Shown here: positions 1-8,610 of the stretch, piece by piece
Numbering within the stretch: position 1 is the stretch's first letter
How the letters are laid out: each line of letters starts with the position of its first letter
Assembly: GCA_963699105.1 (NCBI GenBank)
Contig: CAVOTI010000001.1
Coordinates: 1,480,354-1,544,353 of the forward strand
Source: Bog-756 sp963699105
GTDB lineage: Bacteria > Actinomycetota > Acidimicrobiia > Acidimicrobiales > RAAP-2
Direction of reading: 5' to 3'
Length of the DNA: 64,000 nt
Made by a program: the position numbers and the translations under genes
The notes under the pieces: model-generated
The model's database searches: none
Seen by the model: the letters and a program-made list of their open reading frames with translations, nothing else
What the model was told of the DNA's origin: nothing

Positions 1-101
1 TACGTCGTCCGGTCTCCGAACACGCGCACGACCACGGCGATGACGATGAGGCCGAATGCGACGGAAGCGAGGACGGTGATCAGGCTGGCGGCAGAACTCA
101 T
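1..101 (-). CDS. N-terminus of a small membrane protein (runs off the window)
   Basis: Read on the minus strand, an ATG at 101-99 is preceded by GGAGGAACAC, a strong ribosome site. It opens 33 codons that continue past base 1. The visible peptide is short and hydrophobic, with one predicted membrane segment (about residues 5-27, rich in V, I, L and A) followed by a basic turn VRVFGDR. The visible part has no family-defining motif. The start and its ribosome site are the main support. Confidence 0.6.
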   Translation of the reverse strand, partial: MSSAASLITVLASVAFGLIVIAVVVRVFGDRTT

Positions 102-399
102 GTGTTCCTCCATTCGGAACTGGTCGAGGATCCTCCCGAACTGGCGATTATGTGCACTCTGAACCTGGCCAAGTTCCTTGTCAAGAGTTTCCCGTCCAGA
201 CGTCAACTCCTGTTTTCCGTGGTTGACGTGGGCGAACCGGGAGATGACCGGCCCAGTCCGGCCATCGGAGACCAGGGTGTCTCGAGGACGGAGTCGGAGC
301 CACTGACACACGGTGGTACTGGTTGATTACCGGTTGCGCCGATGGAGCCCGCCCCGACACGTTCTTGCCATGGGCGATGCAGGTCGGGTAAGAAGCAGG

Positions 400-603
400 A
401 TGCCGCAACCCCGTGTGGACGATCAGAGGTGCCGCTGGGAGATGTTCGCCTCGGGCGAGTGGCAGCGCTGTGAAAAGCCTCGGCGGCACGAGGGCGCACA
501 CCAGATCGGTACCGTCACCATCGGTACCCGGGCGTTGATCCGCCTGCGGATGCAACGACACCCGACCGTCCGGCGAGCCAAGATCAAATCCGACATGAAG
601 TGA
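400..603 (+). CDS. possible small Cys/His-rich protein
   Basis: A 67-codon frame from ATG 400. The same frame is open from GTG 313, so the start is uncertain. It contains CRWEMFASGEWQRC followed by EKPRRHEGAH. The spacing C-x11-12-C-x5-H-x2-H resembles small actinobacterial proteins that hold one metal ion. No Shine-Dalgarno sequence stands out and both flanks are non-coding. Everything else in 102-706 looks intergenic. I do not recognise a function. Confidence 0.35.
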   Translation: MPQPRVDDQRCRWEMFASGEWQRCEKPRRHEGAHQIGTVTIGTRALIRLRMQRHPTVRRAKIKSDMK

Positions 604-706
604 CACCCGTGGCCGGGTCGACACCGGAGGGCCCGACGGGTCACTGCCCTCCGGACCCCCGGGCGGGTGGCGGCCGTCGGGGTGAGCCCACGGACCTACT
701 GTCGGG

Positions 707-1393
707 CTACCCGGCCCACAGGGTCGCCACCCTGCGCTCGTAGCGCGGCTCCCACACGTACCGGCACAGGACCCTTACCGGAGGCGGAGGCATCTTGAGC
801 ACGGCCGTTCGTTCGACGGAGTCGGCTCCGTCGAAGATCCAGGGGAAGAAGCTGGCTGAGCCGCGCATGCCGACTGCTTTGGCCGTCGCCTTGCCGAAGG
901 ACTCGAACTCCTCGGCGGTCAGCGCCTGATCCAAAACAGGGAAACAGCGCTGCTCCTCGTCGTCGAGATGGGATGCCAACTGGCGGCCCAGGTCATCGAG
1001 CTGGGCCGCCAGCTCGATCCCCTTCTGCTCATCCGGACTGTCGGCCAAAGAGGCAAACCCCTTGCTGATGTCCTCGCACAACGGGAGCAGCGTGATGTGC
1101 TGGGCCTCCATCTCGGCCAACACCTCGAGATCGTCGCCCTGGCCGGCCAGCTTCGGCCGGACCAGCGGCCAGAGAGAATCGTCCTCGACCTGATGGTGGT
1201 GATGGAGCTGCTGGTTGACGAATTCCCAGTGGGCGGCCAGCTGACGCGCCCGGGCCGAGTCCACCCCCGGGGCCCGCACGGCAGCGCTCAACCGTCGCAG
1301 GTCGCGGCGAAACGCTTCATGGATCAAGAAGACCACGGTGAACCGGCCACGTGGTGGCTCGGTCACTGACGAGTCCTGCTCCTTGCCGGGCAT
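707..1393 (-). CDS. hemerythrin HHE-domain protein
   Basis: About 228 residues. The N-terminal two thirds is a hemerythrin-type four-helix bundle that would bind a di-iron centre. Likely metal ligands are the H in LIHEAF, the cluster LHHHHQVEDDSLWP, H in EAQHITLLP and the H/E pair in SHLDDEEQRCFP. This family senses or buffers oxygen, NO or iron. The C-terminal 60 residues (SFFPWIFDG to the end) are an extra tail seen in several actinobacterial homologues. I prefer the ATG at 1393 because GGGAGG sits 5 nt upstream. A GTG two codons earlier is possible. It stands alone, divergent from folD. Confidence 0.85.
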   Translation of the reverse strand: MPGKEQDSSVTEPPRGRFTVVFLIHEAFRRDLRRLSAAVRAPGVDSARARQLAAHWEFVNQQLHHHHQVEDDSLWPLVRPKLAGQGDDLEVLAEMEAQHITLLPLCEDISKGFASLADSPDEQKGIELAAQLDDLGRQLASHLDDEEQRCFPVLDQALTAEEFESFGKATAKAVGMRGSASFFPWIFDGADSVERTAVLKMPPPPVRVLCRYVWEPRYERRVATLWAG

Positions 1394-1606
1394 GGGCACC
1401 TCCCTGAGGGTCGAAGAGCGTACGACGGGTCGCCCCGGACCTCCGACCGCCTACCCCGGTGTCGGGCCGCACTCCCTTTAGCACGCCGAGCTTGCCCAGT
1501 AGGCTATCGCCGGGCCGTGACTGGCGCTTGGGTGGGCTACCACCGGGGAGCGGCCCCTCGAGCCAGCCGTGCGCCTGGGCGATTCCGGTCGACCCGAGGA
1601 GGGTTC

Positions 1607-2461
1607 ATGCCACACCGCCACCAGGCCCGCGTGATGGACGGGGCCGCGCTGGCCAAGCAGATCATGGCGGCCACCGGACGCCGGGTCGTCCCCCTCCGGA
1701 CCCGGCTGGGTCGAGCCCCGTGTCTGGCCGCCGTACTGGTGGGAGATGATCCTTCGTCGATCACCTACGTCGCCATGAAGCAGCGCCGGTGCCGAGCCGC
1801 AGGTCTCGACTCGAGGATCGTCCGATTGCCGGCACGATCGACGACATCCGAGGTGGTCGAAGTGGTCGGTCGGCTCTCGGAGGACCCGGCGGTGGACGGA
1901 GTCCTCCTCCAGCACCCGGTTCCCGTCCAGGTCGACGAGCGGGCGGCGTTCGAGGCGATCCGACCCGAAAAGGATGTCGACGGCGTCACCATGCGTTCGT
2001 TTGCGTCGATGGCCTTCGATCTACCCGGGTTCTCGTCCTGCACCCCGGCGGGGATCATGCGCCTCCTCGATGAGTACGGCGTCGATCCTTCCGGTATGCA
2101 TGCGGTCGTCCTCGGCCGCAGCCCGATTCTCGGCAAGCCGATCGGCATGTTGCTGCTGGCCCGGGACGCCACCGTGACCTACTGCCACTCGAAGACACGC
2201 CACCTCCCCGAGGTCGTGAGGTCGGCGGACGTCGTGGTGGCCGCCGTGGGCCGGCCCAACTTCGTCCGCGGCCATTGGCTGCGACCCGGGGTCGTGGTGG
2301 TCGACGCCGGTTACACCCAGGGCAATGTGGGCGATGTCCGCTACGACGAGGCGTTATCCGTCGCCGATCTCATCACGCCGGTGCCCGGGGGGGTCGGCCC
2401 GATGACCATCGCCATGTTGATCGAGCAGACGGTGGTGGCGGCGGAACGATCCTTGACGTGA
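1607..2461 (+). CDS. folD: methylenetetrahydrofolate dehydrogenase/cyclohydrolase FolD
   Basis: 284 residues. A bifunctional cytosolic enzyme that interconverts 5,10-methylene-, 5,10-methenyl- and 10-formyl-tetrahydrofolate with NADP. The family motifs are in order: YVAMKQRRC (Tyr and Lys of the cyclohydrolase site), DGVLLQHPVP, PEKDVDGV, the dinucleotide loop GRSPILGKPIGM, and the signature TPVPGGVGPMT. The frame is open from 1517, but ATG 1607 has GAGGAGGG 5 nt upstream and gives the usual FolD length. It converges on a GNAT gene 26 nt downstream. Confidence 0.95.
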   Translation: MPHRHQARVMDGAALAKQIMAATGRRVVPLRTRLGRAPCLAAVLVGDDPSSITYVAMKQRRCRAAGLDSRIVRLPARSTTSEVVEVVGRLSEDPAVDGVLLQHPVPVQVDERAAFEAIRPEKDVDGVTMRSFASMAFDLPGFSSCTPAGIMRLLDEYGVDPSGMHAVVLGRSPILGKPIGMLLLARDATVTYCHSKTRHLPEVVRSADVVVAAVGRPNFVRGHWLRPGVVVVDAGYTQGNVGDVRYDEALSVADLITPVPGGVGPMTIAMLIEQTVVAAERSLT

Positions 2462-2487
2462 CCGTCCGGCTGCAGCGGTGGGGACGG

Positions 2488-2901
2488 TCAGCCCTTGACG
2501 AACCGGAGGCGGTGGTCTTGCTCCTCCCACCCGCTGGACCGCCAGAATCCCGTCGCCTTCGGTGCAGTGTCCACCACGATGGCCTGCAGTCGCACGGCAC
2601 CGGCCTCGAACAACCGGGTCTCGGCCGCCTGAAGCAGCCGGCCCCCCAGGCCGAGCCGTCGATGGGACGGAGCCACCACCAGCCGGTAGACGGATCCCCT
2701 CCAGCCGTCCCAGGCGGCGATCACCGACCCGACCATCGAACCATCGTCGACGGCCACGATGAGCGCGGCGGGATCGCTGTCCATGAGCAGGCGGAGGCTT
2801 TGGGTGTCGTCCGTGTGGGTGACCTCGGCTTCGGCTTCGGCCCACAGCCGGAGGACGGATCCGACGTCACCGAGTCGGCCCGGGCGGATGGTCCATGCCA
2901 T
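2488..2901 (-). CDS. GNAT-family N-acetyltransferase
   Basis: About 137 residues, a single GNAT fold. The acetyl-CoA loop is RLVVAPSHRRLGLGGRLL (motif A, R/Q-x-x-G-x-G/A). It is followed by ATGFWRSSGWEE, the usual motif B with an aromatic F/Y-x-x-x-G-F/W. The acceptor cannot be told; RimI-like or small-molecule targets are both possible. Start is ATG 2901 or GTG 2907, with no clear ribosome site. It is divergent from pyrF, 60 nt away. Confidence 0.85.
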   Translation of the reverse strand: MAWTIRPGRLGDVGSVLRLWAEAEAEVTHTDDTQSLRLLMDSDPAALIVAVDDGSMVGSVIAAWDGWRGSVYRLVVAPSHRRLGLGGRLLQAAETRLFEAGAVRLQAIVVDTAPKATGFWRSSGWEEQDHRLRFVKG

Positions 2902-2961
2902 GGCCACAGGATACGGGCCGGGATCTCGTCACCCGGGTCCTGCGTCGGCCAGAATGTGGCC

Positions 2962-3807
2962 ATGGCCGACACCTTCGCCGCCCGGTTCGCCGCCGTGCGG
3001 TCCCGGTTCGGGCCCCTGGTCTGGGGCATCGACCCGTCCGGGTCGCTTCTCGACGGGTGGAACCTGGGTGACACCCCTGACGGTCTCGACCGGTTCGTCG
3101 ACATCGTCCTCGAAGCCGCCATCGGGACGGTGGGGCTGGTCAAGCCGCAAGCCGCCTTCTACGAACGGCACGGCTGGCGAGGATTCCGCACGCTCCACCG
3201 CCTGATCGACGATGCCCGGAGCGCCGGCCTGCTGGTCATCGTGGACGCCAAGCGAGGTGACGTCGGTTCCACCAATGATGCCTATGCCGAGGCCTATCTC
3301 GGGACCGACGCCCCGCTGGGCGCCGACGGTCTCACCGTCCACCCCTACCTGGGCCTCGGGGCGATGGATGCCTTCGTCGGGCGCGCCCACCAGGCGGGGA
3401 GCTGCCTGCTGGTGGTCACCCGCTCGTCCAACCCCGAGGGGCGCAGTGTCCAGTCCGCCGCCTCGGTGGACGGGCCCACCGTCGAAGAGGGGCTGTTGAC
3501 GGCCATCGGGGCTCTCAACGCCCGATTGTCGCCCGGCGAGATCGGTCCGATCGGAGCGGTGATCGGCCCCACCCACATCGAACCGGACCTCGACCTGGCG
3601 CCCGCGCACGGACTCTTTCTAGCTCCGGGGGTCGGCGCCCAGGGAGCCACTCCACAGGACGTCGCCCAAGTCTTCGCGGCCTGTCCCGATCGGGTCATGC
3701 CCAGCGCCTCCCGGTCGCTCCTGGCCGACGGCCCGGACGTCGCTCGGCTGCGGGACACCGCCGAAAGACTGGCCAACCAGTTCCGAGAGGTCCTCCCGGC
3801 GCCCTGA
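2962..3807 (+). CDS. pyrF: orotidine 5'-phosphate decarboxylase
   Basis: 281 residues. Decarboxylates OMP to UMP in pyrimidine synthesis. It belongs to the longer PyrF subfamily common in actinobacteria. The catalytic block is VIVDAKRGDVGSTN (D-x-K-R-x-D with both Asp and the Lys), and the phosphate-binding C-terminal part includes LFLAPGVGAQG. The open frame reaches back to 2275 in antisense DNA, but ATG 2962 matches the family start. Its upstream bases lack a strong SD. Downstream, 85 nt separate it from the hydrolase gene. Confidence 0.92.
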   Translation: MADTFAARFAAVRSRFGPLVWGIDPSGSLLDGWNLGDTPDGLDRFVDIVLEAAIGTVGLVKPQAAFYERHGWRGFRTLHRLIDDARSAGLLVIVDAKRGDVGSTNDAYAEAYLGTDAPLGADGLTVHPYLGLGAMDAFVGRAHQAGSCLLVVTRSSNPEGRSVQSAASVDGPTVEEGLLTAIGALNARLSPGEIGPIGAVIGPTHIEPDLDLAPAHGLFLAPGVGAQGATPQDVAQVFAACPDRVMPSASRSLLADGPDVARLRDTAERLANQFREVLPAP

Positions 3808-3892
3808 GTGGTGGATGGTGACCTGATCGTGGAGGCCGACCAGGAGCTGGCACCCTCACCACACCGGTCGCTCACAAGGGAGGAGGTAGGCA

Positions 3893-4702
3893 GTGGACGG
3901 GATCCGGCACGTGGTGCCCGGGGCTGACGGTGTCGACATCGGGCTGCTGTCCGCCGGCTCGGGCCCTCCCCTCCTCCTCGTGCACGGCGGGGCAGGACAG
4001 ATCGAGCGTTGGCAACCGATGTGGGACCACCTGTCCCGGCGGTGGCGAGTGACGGCCATGGATCGTCGGGGGCGCGGGTCGAGCGGAGACGGCCGGGACT
4101 ACTCGATCGAAGCCGAGTACGGGGATGTGGCCGCCGTGGCCGGTGCTCTCGGCCAGGAGGCGGGTGGACCCATCGACGTGTTCGGTCACAGCTACGGGGC
4201 CACCTGCGTCCTGGGGGCCGCCGGCTGCTCTGCCCCGTTTCGTCGTGTCGCCCTCTACGAGCCCCCCGGATGCCGGACGGTCTCGCCCGAGTTCGTGAAC
4301 CGGCTCACGTCGCTGATGGCGGCGGGCAAGGTCGGACAAGCCATGGTCGGCTTCCTGACCGAGATCATCGGGCTCACCCACGAGGAGGTGGAAGAGCTCA
4401 GGAATGCGCCCCAGGCCTATGACATCTTGTCCGTGGCGTCGGCCACCCTGCCCCGGGAAGGTCGCGCCCTGCTGCATGTCGATCTGTCGACGTCGGGGGT
4501 CGGGGTCACCTGTCCGGCCCTCCTCCTCCTGGGCGAGCGGAGCCCCGACTGGGCCCAGATGAACACCGGGGAGACGGCCGGGGCCATTCCCGATTCGCGT
4601 ATCGTGAACCTTCCCGGACAGGGTCACGAAGCCGTCGACCAGGCACCGGATCTCGTCGTCGACCAGCTGGCCCACTTCTTCAGCGGCTCAGCCCGGCACT
4701 AG
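3893..4702 (+). CDS. alpha/beta hydrolase
   Basis: 269 residues from GTG 3893, with GGGAGGAGG just upstream. Alpha/beta-hydrolase fold: oxyanion loop LLLVHGG near residue 30, nucleophile elbow GHSYGA near residue 98, and catalytic His in GQGHEAVDQAP close to the C-terminus. The acid is probably the E/D near LLLLGERSPD. The substrate is unknown; esterase or epoxide/ester hydrolase are typical. The 3' end overlaps the convergent MarR gene by 23 nt. Confidence 0.85.
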   Translation: MDGIRHVVPGADGVDIGLLSAGSGPPLLLVHGGAGQIERWQPMWDHLSRRWRVTAMDRRGRGSSGDGRDYSIEAEYGDVAAVAGALGQEAGGPIDVFGHSYGATCVLGAAGCSAPFRRVALYEPPGCRTVSPEFVNRLTSLMAAGKVGQAMVGFLTEIIGLTHEEVEELRNAPQAYDILSVASATLPREGRALLHVDLSTSGVGVTCPALLLLGERSPDWAQMNTGETAGAIPDSRIVNLPGQGHEAVDQAPDLVVDQLAHFFSGSARH

Positions 4703-5279
4703 CGTCGGCCACGACCCCGGGCGGCGACCTGGTTGGCCGACCCAACGTCGAACGGCCCTTCGCCGCCGGCCTTTCGTCGGCCGGGACGGGCTCCACGTCG
4801 AGGATGTCGACCCCACGCCGCCGGGCGTCGGCGACGACGATGAGGCTGGCGGTGGCGGACAGCCGGGCTCGCTGGGAGGGACTCAGGTCGGCCACCAGGA
4901 CGTCGATCTCATCTTCGAAGGCCGATGTGGCCCGGTCGACGAGCTCCCGGCCGGCTTCGGTGATCGTCACCTGCACGCTGCGACCGTCGAGCGGGGAAGG
5001 GGTCCGGGCCACCAGCCCGCGCTCCTCGGCCCGGTCGACCAAGCCGGTCACACTGGACTTGTCCAACTGCAGGAACCCGGCCAACTCCTTGATGGTCGGG
5101 GACCGGTCCCGAAGGATGCCGAGCAACCGGGCCTGGACGACCGAGGCGTCGTACCCGGCGGCGATACGGCCGAGTGCCCCTTGCACGGCGAAGGTCAGCT
5201 GGGCCAGTGCGTCGACCAGACCCAGATCCCCCGAGCCGGGTAGCGGGGTGAGAACGGGATGGCGGTCGGTCGGGGGCAC
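4680..5279 (-). CDS. MarR-family transcriptional regulator
   Basis: 199 residues from GTG 5279. A winged-helix MarR regulator. The recognition part is TIKELAGFLQLDKSSVTGLV (helix-turn-helix) followed by the wing RTPSPLDGRSVQVTITEAG. The C-terminal 35 residues (PADERPAAKGR onward) look disordered and are beyond the usual MarR length of about 150. It is divergent from a quinone-oxidoreductase-like gene, with two tandem near-palindromes in the shared promoter region. That suggests autoregulation and control of the enzyme by a small phenolic or quinone-type ligand (inference). Confidence 0.9.
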   Translation of the reverse strand: MPPTDRHPVLTPLPGSGDLGLVDALAQLTFAVQGALGRIAAGYDASVVQARLLGILRDRSPTIKELAGFLQLDKSSVTGLVDRAEERGLVARTPSPLDGRSVQVTITEAGRELVDRATSAFEDEIDVLVADLSPSQRARLSATASLIVVADARRRGVDILDVEPVPADERPAAKGRSTLGRPTRSPPGVVADASAGLSR

Positions 5280-5298
5280 GCCACCAGTGTACGCCGAA

Positions 5299-5343
5299 TA
5301 TAGATGGTGTCACCAACTATAGTAGGTGGTGTAGCCAACTACT
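5299..5343. promoter_or_regulatory. two tandem MarR operators
   Basis: Two 23-bp near-palindromes lie side by side with a 22-bp period: 5299-5321 and 5321-5343. Site 1 has half-site TATAG-N-TGGTG and matches its reverse complement at all pairs but one. Site 2 has half-sites AGTAG/CTACT and keeps the central TGG/CCA, with three unpaired positions. They fill the gap between the divergent MarR and oxidoreductase genes and probably overlap both promoters. Two turns apart on the same helix face fits cooperative binding of two dimers (inference). Confidence 0.75.
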
Positions 5344-5389
5344 CTGGCACCGTTCCCCCGGTGTGGGAGTCGGACAGGAGACCAACCGA

Positions 5390-6355
5390 ATGAGCATGCA
5401 CGCCGCCGTCGTCCGATCTTTCGACCACCCTCCCCGGTATGAGACCTACGACACCCCTGAACCCACCGCCGACAACGAGCTCCTGGTCGATGTGCTGGCC
5501 GTCGGGCTCCACCCCCGGGTCCGTACCGGTGCGTCGGGCCGCCACTACACCAGCACCGGAACCCTGCCCATGATCCCCGGCATCGACGGCGTGGGCCGGC
5601 TGCCGGACGGGCAGCGGATCTACTTCGTCGCCCCCGACGACACCTGGGGCTCCATGGCCGACCGGGCTGTCGTCGACCGGCGTCGGATGGTGGCACTGCC
5701 CGAGAACGTCGATGCCGCCAAAGTGGCGGCGGCCATGAACCCGGCCATGTCGGCGTGGGTGGCCCTGCGCCGCCGGGTTCCCCTCCAGCCCGGTCAGTCG
5801 GTCCTGGTCCTCGGGGCCACCGGCAACGCCGGGGGGATGGCCGTGCAGGTGGCCAAGCGGTTGGGCGCCGGCCGGGTGGTGGGGGCCGGACGCGACCCCG
5901 AGCGGCTCGCCGGGCTGCCCGCTCTCGGGGCCGACCAAGTGGTCGCCCTGGCCGCCGATGCCGAGGTCACAGCCGAACGCCTGGCCGAGGCCGCCGCCGA
6001 GGCCGACATCGTGATCGACTACCTGTGGGGCCAGCCGGCAACCACCGCCATGATGGCCCTGCTCGAGGCCCGAGCCGACCGCAGCCGAGCCCTGGACTGG
6101 ATCCAGATCGGAGCCATGGCCGGCCCCACCATCGAGCTGCCGTCGGTGGCGCTCCGGTCGGCCAACCTCCGCCTCCAGGGCAACGGGCAGGGGGCGGTGT
6201 CGCCCCAGGGGTACCTGGCCGAGCTTCCGTCCCTGATCGAGGAGATCGATGCCGGAACCATCGACATCGAGGTCCGACCGGTCGAGCTGGCCGATGTCGA
6301 GTCCGCCTGGACGGCACCTGAGGTCCCCGGCCTACGCACCGTCCTCATCCCCTGA
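5390..6355 (+). CDS. zinc-independent MDR-family quinone oxidoreductase-like protein
   Basis: 321 residues, medium-chain dehydrogenase/reductase fold without the zinc-binding Cys residues. The NADP-binding loop is LVLGATGNAGGMAVQVA near residue 148. An N-terminal GroES-like domain precedes it. Start ATG 5390 has AGGAG 10 nt upstream. Related proteins reduce quinones or enoyl compounds with NADPH. Position behind paired MarR operators suggests induction by the MarR ligand, a frequent arrangement for quinone-stress genes. Confidence 0.85.
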   Translation: MSMHAAVVRSFDHPPRYETYDTPEPTADNELLVDVLAVGLHPRVRTGASGRHYTSTGTLPMIPGIDGVGRLPDGQRIYFVAPDDTWGSMADRAVVDRRRMVALPENVDAAKVAAAMNPAMSAWVALRRRVPLQPGQSVLVLGATGNAGGMAVQVAKRLGAGRVVGAGRDPERLAGLPALGADQVVALAADAEVTAERLAEAAAEADIVIDYLWGQPATTAMMALLEARADRSRALDWIQIGAMAGPTIELPSVALRSANLRLQGNGQGAVSPQGYLAELPSLIEEIDAGTIDIEVRPVELADVESAWTAPEVPGLRTVLIP

Positions 6356-6886
6356 GGACCAGAGGGCGCGTCCGCCGCACCGAGCGGCCGCGGGACGAGC
6401 CTCGGCCACGGAGCCCGTGCCGATGGCCCACCTGGTGGAGAACCTCGGCGCCGCCGACCTCGACCTCGACGTCGAGGCCCTGCGGGTCCTTCCCCGACAT
6501 CCCATATCGACCGACGCGATGAGGGACTTCGCCGGCCGGACCTCGCCGGCCGGACCTCGTAGTCAGCTGACCTCACAGGCCGGGGCATCGCAAGCGGCTC
6601 GAAGGAAGAAGCGGGCCGGGCCGGCCGGCGTTCTCGGCTGCGGCATCCGATGACACTCGGCGATGATTGCCGGACCGAACCCGCCCACGTCGACGCTCGG
6701 AAGCGGGGCGATGGTTCAAGCGCCTCGGTTGGGGGCATAGAGCTTGGCCATGGATCCCTCGGGCCAACTGTCGGTGGTGGTGGCCGCCCCCGGAACCGCG
6801 GCCACGACGGGCCGAACTGAATCTCGTTCTTCTGCCGGAGGACCACCTGAGCGGTACCGGACTACGAGTGAACCCATGGGCTCACC
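6356..6886. other. 531-bp intergenic stretch
   Basis: No convincing gene on either strand. A perfect 14-bp tandem duplication (GCCGGCCGGACCTC at 6531-6544 and 6545-6558) is the only structured feature seen. Short open frames here lack start signals and family motifs. Confidence 0.5.
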
Positions 6887-7084
6887 ATGAACAGGGTCTA
6901 CGAAGTCGTGGTCAGGGGTTCGCTGAGCAGCGACGTGACGGCATTGATCGGATTCGACTTCGCTCGGTTCTTCGATGGGAAGACCTTCCTGGTGGGTCAC
7001 AATGTCAATCAGGCCCGGCTGCACGGGGTGTTCAAGGTCTTGCAGGATCTGAACATCGAGCTGGTTTCGGTCAACGAGCTGTGA
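6887..7084 (+). CDS. small conserved hypothetical protein
   Basis: 65 residues. It resembles a small actinobacterial family with pattern YEVVVRG at the start, then GKTFLVGHNVNQARLHG, and ending LQDLNIELVSVN. The last segment is the most family-like. It is a soluble alpha/beta peptide with no catalytic motif; its function is unknown. The start is ATG 6887, with only a weak GAGTGAA upstream. Flanks are non-coding (531 and 264 nt). Confidence 0.7.
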   Translation: MNRVYEVVVRGSLSSDVTALIGFDFARFFDGKTFLVGHNVNQARLHGVFKVLQDLNIELVSVNEL

Positions 7085-7348
7085 GAGGGACGATGCGCCC
7101 GCCTGCCGGGAGGGCGGATCCAAACGGTCGGTTCCTGCCCGGCACTCGGAACAGCTGAGCCAACCGGCGCGGCCGAATGGAGGTTTGATCGGGGCGATTG
7201 GCTGGCACGACACCCGCGCCCGGCAACCAAGCTCCCGAGGGCCGGCCCGATCGTACCGGCCGGCGTCCGTCAGCGGACGGGCGCATGGCTCCCGTCGCAG
7301 GCTTGGCCGGTGGGCCCAACCCCCCGGTCCGACGTCGGGCCACCGGTG

Positions 7349-7942
7349 CTACTGGTGGGTGGCCGCAACCTGCCAGGCCTGGGCTCCAGCGGGGTCCCAG
7401 GTGAGGTCGATGACGGCGGGCTCGATGGATTCGATCTCCCATCCGGGCGAGAAGGCGACACGGATCTCGTCTTGCGTCACCCGACGTGGCCCCCAGTCAC
7501 CCGGCTGGCGGTCGCTGAAGCAGAGGATGTGGCAACGACCGCCCGGGGGGATCACTTCGGCCAGGCTGTCGACGTAGGGCTGGCGCTCGTCGTCATCGAG
7601 AACGTGGAAGAGCCCGCAGTCGAGCACGGTGTCGAACTGCTGGCCCAGACCGACCAGGTGGAGGGCATCGGCAACCACGAAGCGTGCCTCCACGCCCCGT
7701 TCGGTTGCCTTGGTCCGGGCCAAATCGATGGCTCGCTCCGACAGATCTACCCCCACCGCCTGGTGGCCGAGCGAGGCGGCCATGAGGGCGTGCTCGCCGG
7801 TGCCGCAGCCCACGTCGAGCACCCGGCCGACCAGCATTCCGGCCGTGGCCAGGTGCTCGAATGCCGGCTGAGGTCGCCCGATGTCCCACGGAGGGGTGCC
7901 CTCCGCATAGATGGCTTCGAAATCGTGAGTGGGGCGCGGCAT
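7349..7942 (-). CDS. class I SAM-dependent methyltransferase
   Basis: About 197 residues from ATG 7942; the frame is open 21 codons further, but family similarity starts at MPRPTHDFEAIY. Rossmann motifs are clear: motif I GRVLDVGCGTGEHAL, an acidic residue after strand 2 (AVGVDLSERAI), motif II FVVADAL and post-II FDTVLDCGLFH. It resembles thiopurine or generic small-molecule methyltransferases. PWDIGRPQPAF in the N-terminus is typical of the thiopurine S-methyltransferase-like group. The substrate is unknown. Confidence 0.85.
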   Translation of the reverse strand: MPRPTHDFEAIYAEGTPPWDIGRPQPAFEHLATAGMLVGRVLDVGCGTGEHALMAASLGHQAVGVDLSERAIDLARTKATERGVEARFVVADALHLVGLGQQFDTVLDCGLFHVLDDDERQPYVDSLAEVIPPGGRCHILCFSDRQPGDWGPRRVTQDEIRVAFSPGWEIESIEPAVIDLTWDPAGAQAWQVAATHQ

Positions 7943-8028
7943 TGAGCCATGTTGCCAGGAATCACCCCGGGGGCGCCCATGACCGCCGGGGACAGTGCTC
8001 GGCATGTCCTGTTCCGTCCTCGGCTCAA

Positions 8029-8078
8029 ATCATCCGGAAGCAATACGCCGACACCAACCAGAATGCCTCGGCGTAGTG
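8029..8078. repeat. hairpin repeat, copy 1
   Basis: About 50 bp, nearly repeated at 8528-8573. The core is an inverted repeat, TACGCCGA ... TCGGCGTA (8 bp perfect). Its loop, CACCAACCAGAAYGCC, is conserved between copies. It lies 107 nt before the small gene at 8185. Confidence 0.65.
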
Positions 8079-8184
8079 CTGCATGGGACAAGATTGGGCG
8101 TGGCTCGCAAAATGAGACGGAATCGAAACACAGATCACAGGCAGGTCTTAGAGGGGTCTTAGAATAGAGGAATAGCCTGGGTAT

Positions 8185-8463
8185 ATGGCTGAGCTCGAGA
8201 TCTGGCGTCGCAAATCCGAACCGGACAGGTGGCATGTCCGCGGAGACGTGGACGGGGAGACCCTGTGCGGCGACACTACGAGCGACATGGAGGCGGGTGA
8301 CACAGACTGGGAGGATGTGATCCTGCTCCTCCGTTGCGGGAAGTGTGTCACTAGGGACGAGCAAAGCCGCACGGCATTCGGTGAAGTCTATGAAACGTGT
8401 CCAGACCAGCCCGATGTCCTTCACGGGTCCTCAACGGTGGACCACTTTCCGGCAGCGTCTTGA
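8185..8463 (+). CDS. small hypothetical protein with CGKC motif
   Basis: 92 residues. It carries RWHVRGDVDGETLCG near residue 15 and LRCGKCV near residue 50. The three Cys (C-x22-C-x2-C spacing) could hold a metal. Similar W-H-V ... T-L-C-G ... C-G-x-C proteins occur as orphan genes in actinobacteria. The function is unknown. The gene sits between two copies of a 46-50 bp hairpin repeat, like a cargo gene. Confidence 0.55.
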   Translation: MAELEIWRRKSEPDRWHVRGDVDGETLCGDTTSDMEAGDTDWEDVILLLRCGKCVTRDEQSRTAFGEVYETCPDQPDVLHGSSTVDHFPAAS

Positions 8464-8527
8464 AACCGTCTCCGCCACTGAGTAGTTGCGGTCAGTGCTG
8501 GTGTGCCCGATTCCGTTGTCGGCCCGG

Positions 8528-8573
8528 ATCATCCTGAAGCCGCCGACACCAACCAGAACGCCTCGGCGTAGTG
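8528..8573. repeat. hairpin repeat, copy 2
   Basis: Direct repeat of 8029-8078. The loop and the right arm are kept. The left arm has lost its outer two pairs, leaving CGCCGA/TCGGCG. It begins 65 nt after the stop of the gene at 8185-8463. Confidence 0.65.
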
Positions 8574-8610
8574 GTCCCTGACCGCCCAGCCCGACATCGG
8601 AGGGGGTCGG

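Noticed and set aside
2275..2961. 5' extension of the pyrF frame by 229 codons
   Set aside because: It overlaps the GNAT gene in antisense and the end of folD, and pyrF similarity starts at ATG 2962.
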